This document shows, in pieces, positions 1 through 7,400 of a stretch of DNA of 8,715 nt. Source of the DNA: CAYQAJ01 sp964415245 (GTDB lineage Bacteria; Planctomycetota; Planctomycetia; Pirellulales; Pirellulaceae). The notes under the pieces are model-generated. The model was not told the DNA's origin. It ran no database searches and was given only the letters and a program-made list of their open reading frames with translations. Location: assembly GCA_964415245.1 (NCBI GenBank), contig CAYQAJ010000225.1, positions 1 through 8,715 of the forward strand, given 5' to 3'. Both the position numbers and the translations under genes were made by a program. The stretch's first letter is position 1. Each line of letters begins with the position of its first letter.

Positions 1-1
1 C

Positions 2-979
2 CCGTGGGGTTTCAACTACGATCACGACGGCGACGGACGGCTGCTCGAAGACTATTGGGGCGACGAGTGGGACCGCGTCGAGCAGGACTTCGGCGAGCTG
101 AAGGACCTGGGCACCACGGTCGTTCGCATCCATCTGCAAACGGGCCGCTTCCTCACCGATACCGACACGCCGAACCAGGCGGCCCTCGACCGGCTCAAGA
201 TGCTGGTCGCGCTGGCCGAGAAGAACGGCCTCTACCTCGATCTCACCGGCCTGGGCTGCTACCACAAGCAGGACGTGCCCGCGTGGTACGACGCACTGAA
301 CGAAAAGGAACGGTGGCAAGCACAGGCGCGATTCTGGGAAGCGGTCGCGGGCACGTGCGCCGACAGCCCGGCAATCTTTTGCTACGACCTGATGAACGAG
401 CCTGTGGTGCCCGGCGGCGGCGACAAGCGCGACGACTGGCTCGGCCCCGCGTTCGCCGGCAAGCACTTCGTACAGTTCATCACGCTCGAACTGGGCGAGC
501 GCGAGCGCCCCGATGTGGCCCGCGAGTGGATCGAAACGCTCGCTCGCGCCATCCGCCGCCACGACCGCCGGCACCTGGTCACCGTGGGCATGGTCGACTG
601 GAGCCTCGATCGCCGCGGCCTCACCAGCGGATTCGTGCCCGAGAAAGTGTCGGGCGATCTCGACTTTCTCTCGGTACACATCTACCCGCAGACTGACAAG
701 GTCGACGAGGCGCTCGAAACGCTCAAGGGGTTCGCCGCCGTGGGAAAGCCGGTGGTCATCGAAGAGACGGCCCCGCTGAAGTGCTCGCTCGAAGAGTACG
801 ACCGATTCCTCACCGAATCGCGCCAAAATGCACATGGATGGATTAGCTTCTACTGGGGCACGACGATCGAAGAATATCGTGAGGCAAAAACTCTGCAAGC
901 AGCCATCGCGGGGAAGTGGCTGGAGTTCTTTGTGGAGAAACGACCGGCGCTTTTGGCTGAGGACGGGGTTGAACGTTGA
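2..979 (+). CDS. Glycoside hydrolase, clan GH-A, GH5 (cellulase)-like, 5' partial
   Basis: The reading frame is open from the window edge, so the N-terminus and any signal peptide are missing; 325 residues remain before the TGA. The segment opens with PWGFNYDHDGDG, like the first strand of a TIM-barrel glycosidase. Further landmarks follow in the order expected for GH5. TTVVRIH is a barrel strand. YDLMNEP (Glu133 in partial numbering) carries the Asn-Glu-Pro of the acid/base residue. SVHIYP is the conserved His-x-Tyr strand. KPVVIEETA (Glu254/Glu255) carries the nucleophile, more likely Glu255. WISFYWG near the C-terminus is the last strand with its Trp. The family hydrolyses beta-linked glycans with retention of configuration. 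The substrate (cellulose, mannan or another beta-glucan) cannot be told from this fragment. The esterase gene follows in the same direction after 151 nt, so a joint role in polysaccharide breakdown is plausible. The family call is from motifs read by eye; GH5 could be confused with GH2-C or another GH-A family. Confidence 0.85.
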   Translation, partial: PWGFNYDHDGDGRLLEDYWGDEWDRVEQDFGELKDLGTTVVRIHLQTGRFLTDTDTPNQAALDRLKMLVALAEKNGLYLDLTGLGCYHKQDVPAWYDALNEKERWQAQARFWEAVAGTCADSPAIFCYDLMNEPVVPGGGDKRDDWLGPAFAGKHFVQFITLELGERERPDVAREWIETLARAIRRHDRRHLVTVGMVDWSLDRRGLTSGFVPEKVSGDLDFLSVHIYPQTDKVDEALETLKGFAAVGKPVVIEETAPLKCSLEEYDRFLTESRQNAHGWISFYWGTTIEEYREAKTLQAAIAGKWLEFFVEKRPALLAEDGVER

Positions 980-984
980 GGGGA

Positions 985-1111
985 GTGGTCAGTTGTCAGT
1001 TGTTTGACGCAGGTCGGCAATCCGTCATTCCCGCGAAGGCGGGAATCCAGAATGGCCTCCTGGCGGTCCATCGGCTGTCCGGCAACTGACAACTGACCAC
1101 GGACAACTGAC
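985..1111. repeat. Composite inverted repeat: heptamer arms around a GC hairpin
   Basis: An 18-bp perfect inverted repeat (985-1002 and 1083-1100) brackets an 80-nt centre. The arms are built from heptamers: GTCAGTT at 988-994 and 995-1001, and the complement AACTGAC at 1084-1090, 1091-1097 and, after one degenerate unit, 1105-1111. In the centre lies a perfect 8-bp hairpin, ATTCCCGC-GAAG-GCGGGAAT (1027-1046), within a motif I remember as a common interspersed REP-like repeat in several phyla. The arms resemble the short tandemly repeated heptamers (STRR) known from cyanobacteria. The element fills nearly the whole gap between the hydrolase and the esterase. The hairpin has no following T-run, so it is not a typical intrinsic terminator, though it could stabilise transcript ends. 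Confidence 0.85.
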
Positions 1112-1118
1112 AAAACAA

Positions 1119-1124
1119 GAAAGG
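1119..1124 (+). promoter_or_regulatory. Ribosome binding site of the esterase gene
   Basis: GAAAGG ends 6 nt before the ATG at 1131, a good Shine-Dalgarno position. It supports that start codon, which also gives a well-formed signal peptide. The site lies just outside the repeat that fills the rest of the gap. Confidence 0.6.
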
Positions 1125-1130
1125 TCTGCA

Positions 1131-2015
1131 ATGAAAACGCCAACAACATCCATCGCGCTGTTGCTCCTCGCCGCATCCGTCGCCCTCGCCCAGCAACCTC
1201 GCCCGCCGCGTCAAGGACGCATCGAGCTCGGGCCTGACGACAAAGCCGCCGTCGAAGCTGCTCCCAAGGGGTTCGATCAGAAGCGCGACGGCATTGAGCG
1301 TGGCAAGATCGAAACGGTCGAGTACGAATCGACCACCGTCGGCACGCGGCGCAAGGCGCTGGTCTATACGCCGCCGCGGTTCTCGACCGATGCCGACGCC
1401 ACGTATCCCGTGCTGTATCTCTTGCACGGCATTGGCGGCGATGAGAACGAGTGGCGGCGAGGCGGAAGGGCCGAAGTCGTGCTCGACAATCTGTACGCCG
1501 ACGAATTGGCCGTGCCCATGATCGTGGTTCTGCCCAACGGCCGCGCTCAGAAGAACGACCGGGCCGAGGGCGACGTGTTTCGCTCCGCCCCCGCTTTCGC
1601 CCGCTTCGAGCAGGACTTGCTCAAAGACCTCATACCCTTCATCGAATCGAAGTACCCGGTCAAGTCGGGCGCCGAGAACCGCGCCATTGCGGGGCTGTCG
1701 ATGGGGGGCGGGCAATCGCTCAACTTCGGCCTCGGCCACCTCGATACGTTCGCCTGGGTCGGCGCATTCTCGGCCGCTCCCAACACCAAGGCGCCGGAAC
1801 GACTCATCGCGGACCCGGCCGAAGCGCCGATGAAGCTGAAACTGCTCTGGATCTCGTGCGGCGACCAGGACAACCTGATCCGAATCAGCCAGGGCGTACA
1901 CCGCTATTTGAAAGAAAAAGAGGTGCCCCACATCTGGCACGTCGACTCGGGCAGGCACGAATTCTCGGTGTGGAAGAACGATCTGTACCACTTCGCGCAG
2001 AAGATTTTTCGATAA
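1131..2015 (+). CDS. Secreted alpha/beta-hydrolase esterase (XynZ/esterase D type, PF00756-like)
   Basis: The 294-residue protein starts with a Sec-type signal peptide: Lys2, a hydrophobic stretch at about 8-19, and an Ala-Leu-Ala site suggesting cleavage after residue 20. The catalytic domain shows YPVLYLLHGIGGDENEW (oxyanion region), GLSMGG with nucleophile Ser190, CGDQDNLI with Asp247, and SGRHEFSVW with His276. The Ser-Asp-His spacings (57 and 29) are close to those I recall for the feruloyl esterase domain of Clostridium XynZ. This family includes feruloyl and acetyl-xylan esterases, siderophore (enterochelin) esterases and S-formylglutathione hydrolases. The signal peptide argues against the cytosolic last group, and the adjacent glycoside hydrolase favours a carbohydrate-ester substrate; that is inference. 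The length is normal and the gene looks intact. The start is supported by an AAAGG site 6 nt upstream. No clear promoter is visible in the repeat-filled gap, so cotranscription with the hydrolase is possible. Confidence 0.88.
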   Translation: MKTPTTSIALLLLAASVALAQQPRPPRQGRIELGPDDKAAVEAAPKGFDQKRDGIERGKIETVEYESTTVGTRRKALVYTPPRFSTDADATYPVLYLLHGIGGDENEWRRGGRAEVVLDNLYADELAVPMIVVLPNGRAQKNDRAEGDVFRSAPAFARFEQDLLKDLIPFIESKYPVKSGAENRAIAGLSMGGGQSLNFGLGHLDTFAWVGAFSAAPNTKAPERLIADPAEAPMKLKLLWISCGDQDNLIRISQGVHRYLKEKEVPHIWHVDSGRHEFSVWKNDLYHFAQKIFR

Positions 2016-2018
2016 CAA

Positions 2019-2112
2019 GCTGTTTCAAAACCATCGGGGACTGGCTCAATTTGCGCACTTGCGCGGAGCAAATTGTGCCTGTCCCCTTCTCCGAAGACGA
2101 TTTTGAAACAGC
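2019..2112. repeat. 94-bp imperfect palindrome, MITE/REP-like
   Basis: The termini are perfect 12-bp inverted repeats, GCTGTTTCAAAA (2019-2030) and its complement (2101-2112). Inside is a second pair of 19-nt arms (2036-2054 and 2068-2086) that match at 17 of 19 positions, beginning GGGGAC and ending GTCCCC. The centre (2055-2067) completes a small GCGC-ACTT-GCGC stem-loop at 2053-2064. One half carries about 10 nt that the other lacks (2087-2096). No gene fits inside. The layout suits a non-autonomous element moved by a Y1/RAYT-type transposase; I remember GGGGACAGGCAC-type palindromes as common in planctomycete genomes, but cannot verify this here. It begins 3 nt after the esterase stop and lies between convergent genes, so it may also act as a transcript-end structure for the esterase mRNA. 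Confidence 0.85.
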
Positions 2113-2170
2113 CTCTAAGTCGCCCGACCCGGCAATCGACCGTCAACAACCCAACAATGGTTAGCCGCGA

Positions 2171-2186
2171 CGCGCAGCGGAGCGCG
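2171..2186. repeat. Small GC stem-loop in the convergent gap
   Basis: CGCGC-AGCGGA-GCGCG forms a 5-bp stem with a 6-nt loop, 41 nt beyond the antiporter stop codon. There is no T-run on either strand, so a terminator role is unproven. The surrounding TTAGCCGCGACGCGC text looks like a fragment of another interspersed repeat, which is a weak impression. The rest of 2113-2227 holds nothing I can identify. Confidence 0.35.
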
Positions 2187-2227
2187 CCGAGCGTCCCCAA
2201 ACACAGTTGTGCAAACCACCGTTCGCC

Positions 2228-4258
2228 CTATGCTCCTTGTTTCGGATCGGGCGGCACAGCCGGTGGTGCCTCCAGCGATGGATCGAGCATGCACAGCGCC
2301 ATGTCGACTTGCGCCGGGTCGCCGATCAGGATGGCGATGTCGTCCGGCTCGAACGCGAGGTCGGCGCTCGGGTTGAGCAGCAGCTTTCCGCCGCGGCGCA
2401 CTGCCACCAGCGTGGCGCCGGTCACGGAGCGCAACTGCAACTCGCTCAAACTTTTGCCCACCACGGCCGAATTCTCCCGCACCAGGCACGACTGCACTTC
2501 CATCTTTTCCAGAATGTCCAACGGCAGTTCCACCTTCGACGCCGGCAGCTTCACGTCCCGCAGCACTTCGTAGTGCTCGCCCCGCACGCGATCGATCAGG
2601 TCGAGGATCACGTTGCGGGGCACCTCGTACTCCGCCAGCACGCGGGCGAAAATCTCGACCGACGTCTCGAACTCCTCGGGAATGATGGCGTTGGCCCCCA
2701 TCGAGCGCAGCGTTTCGACCTCCGACAGGTACCGCGTGCGGACGATAATGTGCAGCGCGGGATTGAGCTGGCGGGCCAGCTCGACTGCGCGGCGGGTGCT
2801 GGCCGGGTCGGAAATGGCCACCACCAATAGCTTCGCCGATTGCACGCCCACGTGCTGGAGCACGGCCGGCCGGGTGCAATCGCCGTAGTGAATCGATTCG
2901 CCCTCGCGCCGGGCGCTGCGAACCGTTTCGGGATTCAACTCCAGCACCACGTATTCAATGTCGAACACCTTGAGCACGCGGGCCAAGTTCCGCCCGTTCA
3001 GACCGTAGCCGATGACGATCACATGATTGCGGGCGGCGACCTTTTCTTCCTGCGGCAGCGCCCCGCGGCGGCCCGTGCGCCAGCGTTGCGGGACAGGAAG
3101 CCGAACCAACAGATCGGCGAGCCGCGGGCCGGCGGTCATCAACAGGGGCGTCAGCGCCACGCTGATCACTGCGGCGGCGAGAAAGACTTGGTACTGCTCG
3201 GCATTCAACAGGTCGAGGGCCCGGCCGCGGTCGGCCAAAATGAACGAGAACTCACCCACCTGCGCCAGCGACGCGCCGACCAAGATGGCGATGCGCAAGG
3301 GGTAACCGGCCACAAGCGTGGGGAGCCCTGAAGCGACAAACTTGAGCCCGACCACGGCCGCCACGGTGGCCGCCACGAGCGGCAGGTGCGCCGCGACAAA
3401 CCGCAGGTCCAACCGCATGCCCACCGAGATGCACAACAGGCTGGCCAGCGTATCGCGGAACGGCAACACTTCGGCCATCGTCTGCGTGGCGTATTCCGAT
3501 TCTGACAGCGCGAGCCCGGCCAGGAACGCGCCGAGCGCCAGCGACCACCCCATCGACGCCGTGAGGGCCGAGCTGCCGATGCACAACAGCACCAGCACGA
3601 ACAGAAACAGCTCGCGGTGTTGCGTGCGAACGACCTGGTAGAGCACCAGCGGCACCACGTACCGCCCCGCCAAAAGCAGCGCCGCGACCACTAGCGTCCC
3701 CAAGACAAGCGAAAGCCAAGGCGATACCCCCTCGCTCGGCCGCGCGGCCAGCACGGGCAGCGCCACCATGAACACCACCACCAGCAAATCCTGAAACAGC
3801 AGCACGGCAGCGGCCATGTTCCCTTGCGGCGTAGTGAGCTCGCCGCGATCGGCCAGCAGCTTGAACACGACCGCCGTGCTCGACATGGCCAGCAGCATGC
3901 CCACGAGAATCGCCGGCCGCACGTCGCCGAAATACCACCACGTCGCCCCGACGCCGACCACGAGGCACACCAGCACCTGCGGCAGACCGACGCGCAGCAT
4001 GAGCCGCCCCATGCCCGCCAGCCGCGGTATCGAGAACTCCAGACCCACGGCAAAGAGGAGCACGACGACGCCGATTTCGGCGAGCATTTCGACGCGCTCG
4101 ACGTCGTCGATAAGGCTCAGGCCAAACGGTCCCGTGAGAACACCGGCGACGAGCAGCCCGACCACCGACGGCAGCCGCAAACGATGAAACAGAAACACCG
4201 TCGCCGCGGCCACGGCAAAGACGACGAGCAGATCGCGAAGTACTTCCAATCCTTCCAC
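2228..4258 (-). CDS. CPA2 cation:proton antiporter, KefB/KefC-like, with RCK_N and RCK_C domains
   Basis: This is an inner-membrane monovalent cation (K+ or Na+):H+ antiporter, 676 residues from the chosen start. The N-terminal half (about residues 5-385) is a run of hydrophobic segments with typical CPA2/Kef motifs: HRLRLPSVVGLLVAGVLTGP near the start, LLFQDLLVVV with the Gln156-Asp157 pair in the ion path, and LGAFLAGLALSESEY. A linker leads to a Rossmann RCK_N (TrkA-N) domain at about 412-529 with GYGLNG (417-422) and an acidic residue (Glu440) ending strand 2, expected to bind NAD(H) or a related nucleotide. An RCK_C (TrkA-C) domain follows at about 587-657. The frame is open upstream, allowing GTG starts at 4306, 4267 or 4258. 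I chose 4258 because an AAGG-type site lies 8 nt upstream and the protein then begins VEGLEVLRDLLVVF as relatives do; 4267 is close behind. E. coli KefC is gated by glutathione adducts, but nothing here shows that mode of control, so no gene symbol is given. The gene is complete and divergent from the large cytochrome gene. Confidence 0.93.
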   Translation of the reverse strand: MEGLEVLRDLLVVFAVAAATVFLFHRLRLPSVVGLLVAGVLTGPFGLSLIDDVERVEMLAEIGVVVLLFAVGLEFSIPRLAGMGRLMLRVGLPQVLVCLVVGVGATWWYFGDVRPAILVGMLLAMSSTAVVFKLLADRGELTTPQGNMAAAVLLFQDLLVVVFMVALPVLAARPSEGVSPWLSLVLGTLVVAALLLAGRYVVPLVLYQVVRTQHRELFLFVLVLLCIGSSALTASMGWSLALGAFLAGLALSESEYATQTMAEVLPFRDTLASLLCISVGMRLDLRFVAAHLPLVAATVAAVVGLKFVASGLPTLVAGYPLRIAILVGASLAQVGEFSFILADRGRALDLLNAEQYQVFLAAAVISVALTPLLMTAGPRLADLLVRLPVPQRWRTGRRGALPQEEKVAARNHVIVIGYGLNGRNLARVLKVFDIEYVVLELNPETVRSARREGESIHYGDCTRPAVLQHVGVQSAKLLVVAISDPASTRRAVELARQLNPALHIIVRTRYLSEVETLRSMGANAIIPEEFETSVEIFARVLAEYEVPRNVILDLIDRVRGEHYEVLRDVKLPASKVELPLDILEKMEVQSCLVRENSAVVGKSLSELQLRSVTGATLVAVRRGGKLLLNPSADLAFEPDDIAILIGDPAQVDMALCMLDPSLEAPPAVPPDPKQGA

Positions 4259-4435
4259 GCTTTTCACCTTACCTCTATGGCGCCTCAAGCGTTGCGGGCG
4301 GTGCACACATTAAAGCACAGAGCCGCCTAACACTAGCACGCATCGGCACTTGTCGATATGATGGGACTCGGCTGCACTCCGCGGCAAAGTGTATCGTCGG
4401 TCGGCAAGATCCTTGCGGTGGGAGCGGGCGATTCG
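4259..4435. other. Divergent intergenic region between the antiporter and cytochrome genes
   Basis: This 177-nt stretch lies between two divergent starts and must hold the promoter of the antiporter and probably that of the large cytochrome gene. I see TATGAT at 4357-4362 as a possible -10 on the plus strand, but no convincing -35 at the right distance. GGGAG at about 4420-4424, 11 nt before the ATG at 4436, is a somewhat distant Shine-Dalgarno candidate. No repeat, riboswitch or small gene is evident. Confidence 0.4.
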
Positions 4436-7400
4436 ATGAAGTGGCGAGCGGGAAAACGCGCGATGCGATTTGTGCCGGTGCTTCTCGTTGGCACCGCACT
4501 TTTTCTCTTAGCGGTCCGCCGGCCGACCGACGCCATCGAGCCCGGGCCCCAACCGGCACAGTCGGCCGCTACCGGCGAAAAGGCGGCCCAGTCGACCGAC
4601 CAGGATTACGCCGCGCTCGGCCAGAGCTATGCCCGCGAAGTCCAGCCGCTCTTCGAGCGCTTCTGCCACGAGTGCCACTCGGGCGACGATCCCGAGGGGG
4701 ACATCGACTTCGCCGCACTGGCCGATTTTGCCGACGCGCGCAAACACACACGCATCTGGCAGAAGGCGAGCGAGATGCTCGAATCCGGCCAGATGCCGCC
4801 CGAAGAGGCGACCAACCATCCGACCGATGGCGAGCGGGCACGACTCGAAGGCTGGGTGCGCGATTACCTGCGGGCCGAGGGGCGGGCCCATGCCGGCGAT
4901 CCCGGCCGCGTGGTGCTGCGCCGCCTCAGCAATGCCGAATACGCGTACACGATTCGCGATCTCGTGGGCGTCGAGATGCCCGACCCCACGCGCGAGTTTC
5001 CCGTCGACGGCGCGGCGGGCGAAGGGTTCACCAACACGGGCAACGCCCTGGTGATGTCGCCCGAGCTTTTGACCAAATACCTCGACGCCGCCAAGGGAAT
5101 TGCCGACCACGCCTTGCTGCTGCCCGACGGGTTCCGCTTCTCCCCCCACACAACGCGACGCGACTGGACCGACGACATCCTGGCCAGCATCCGCGCGATT
5201 TACAACAAATACTCCGACCCGCGCGGCGGCGACACGGTGAACCTGCAGGGAATCGTGTTTCAGACCAACGAAGGCGGGCGGCTGGCGCTCGACCAGTACC
5301 TTGCCGCGACATTGACCGAACGGGAATCGATTTCGTCCGGCGCCACGACTATCGACGAAGTGGCGCGAAAGCACGACCTGAACGCCAAGTACCTCGGCAT
5401 CCTGTGGGAGCATCTCACTTCTTCGGAACCGTCGCTGCTGCTCGATCCGTTGCGCGAGCGCTGGCGAACCGCGAAGCCGGACGACGCAACGCCGCTCGCC
5501 GCCGAAGTTTCGCAGTGGCAGCGGGCACTGTGGAAGTTCAACAGCGTCGGACAGATCGGCAAAGTCGGCGGTCCCAAAGCGTGGATGGAGCCGGTATCGC
5601 CGCTAGCGACCCGCCGCGGCCTCCAAACTCCGCTGCCCGCGCCGAGCAAGGATGGAAGCATCGTTGTCTATCTCGTGGCAGGCGACGCCGGCGACGGGAA
5701 CGAGAACGACGTCGTCGTATGGGAACACCCGCGGCTGGTTGCGCCGGGGCGACCCGATCTCTTGCTGCGCGACGTACGCCAGGTAACGCACGAGCTGGCT
5801 GGCCGACAGGAACGGATCTTCGCGCAGACCGCGAAGTGTTTGCAGGCCGCCGCCGACGCCGCCCAAAATGAACGCGCCGAAGGGGCCGACGTCGCCGAGT
5901 TGGCCCGCAAGTACGAAGTCGATGCCGAAGCGCTCTCTGCGTGGCTCGATTTTCTCGGCATCGGCAGCGGCGGGTCGACTCAGCTTGGCACACCGATCAC
6001 GCGGAAGTTCGAGAGCGCGTCGGGCTACGACTTCGTAAAGGGCTGGGCGGGCGACGGCGCGCTGAGCGTCGCGGCGAACTCGTCGGATCAGCACGTCCGC
6101 ATCCCGGGCAACATGAATCCGCACTGCGTGGCGGTTCATCCGATGCCCACGCTGAACGTGGCCGTCGGTTGGAAGTGCCCAGAGGCGGCGACGCTGCGAC
6201 TCGAAGGGGCGGTTACGCACGCGCACCCGGAGTGCGGCAACGGCGTGACGTGGTCGCTGGAGCTGCGCCGAGGACAAATGCGACAGCGGCTCGCGGCGGG
6301 AATCAGTCAAGGCGGAAAACCCGTTCCGTTTGGCCCGCTGGAAGGAATCGTCGTGCGCAAGGGCGACGTAATTGCGTTGGTGATTGGCCCCCGCGACGGC
6401 AATCATTCGTGCGACCTGACACAGATCGACCTGGCGTTCGACGACGGCACGCGAAAGTGGAGCCTCGCGGGCGACCTTTCACCCGATATCCTGGCGGGCA
6501 GCCCGCACCCCGACAGCCGCGGCAACGCCGACGTGTGGCATTTCTTCTCGGAGCCGGTGGATCAGTCGTCGGGGTATTTGATTCCGGCCGGTTCGCTGCT
6601 GGCGAAGTGGCAGGCCGCCCAAAGCGACGACGAACGGCAGAAGCTGGCCGAAGAGTTGCAGCGATTGCTCGTCAGTGGCGCTTCAACGGCGGGGTCGGGA
6701 GACCCGCGCCGAACGGAACTGCCAAAGGACTCGCCCGACGCGGTGCTCTGCGGGCAGATCGCGGCATCGTTCCAGGGCGCACTGCTCTCGGCCGTGCTGG
6801 AAAAAATCGCCGCCGCGCCGTTGGAGGATACCGACAAAGAGAATAAGGATGGCGCGAGCGACTCGTCTTTCGGCCTCGATCCGCGACTTTTCGGCAAGCT
6901 GCCCGACGGGTCGCCCATCGATGCGGCAAACCTTTCGGTGCAAGCGCCGTCGGTTCTGAAAGTGCGGTTGCCTGCGGACCTGGTCGCGGGTGCCCAGCTT
7001 GTAACGGCTGGCACGCTGCATGCCGAGAGCGGCCGCGAAGGGAGCGTGCAGTTTCAGGTCGAGACCACCGATCCCGGCGATGCACGCGGCTTGCAGCCGA
7101 CCGCCGTGACGCAGACCAACAACGGCGGGGCGTGGACGTCGGTCCAGCGCGGCGTTTCGTTCGCCACGCCCGTAGTGACGGCCGAGGGAAGCGCGGCGCG
7201 AAAGCGGTTCGAGGCGGCCTTCGACGAGTTCCGCAATCTTTTCCCGGCCGCCCTGTGTTACACCAAGATCGTGCCGGTCGACGAGGTCATCACACTCACG
7301 CTGTTCTACCGCGAGGACGATCATCTCGCGCGGCTCATGCTCGACGACGAGGAAAAGGCGCAGCTCGACCGCTTGTGGGACGAGCTGCATTACGTGAGCC

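Noticed and set aside
1027..1046. GC hairpin as an intrinsic terminator of the hydrolase gene
   Set aside because: No T-run follows on either strand, and the sequence fits an interspersed repeat better.
988..1111. CRISPR-like array suggested by the regular heptamers
   Set aside because: The units are 7 nt, adjacent and inverted across the element, with no spacers and no cas gene.
996..2018. Long antisense open frame opposite the esterase
   Set aside because: The sense strand has a complete esterase with signal peptide, catalytic triad and ribosome binding site; the antisense product has no recognisable feature.
4259..4306. GTG at 4306 as the antiporter start, adding 16 residues
   Set aside because: The extra residues are very Arg/His-rich and unlike the start of family members; the GTG codons at 4258 or 4267 have better-placed ribosome binding sequences.
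4301..4318. GTGC...GCAC inverted sequence as an operator in the divergent region
   Set aside because: The arms are only 4 bp with a 10-nt spacer, which is expected by chance.
4508..5413. Long antisense open frame (also those at 5603-6406, 6683-7582 and 7649-8605)
   Set aside because: All lie opposite the cytochrome-like gene and arise from high GC at third codon positions. None shows a recognisable domain.
4441..5871. Long open frame on the plus strand in another phase at the start of the large gene
   Set aside because: It overlaps the real frame that begins at 4436. Its translation is Arg-rich, low in hydrophobic segments and has no recognisable domain, while the 4436 frame shows haem and DUF1587 motifs throughout.
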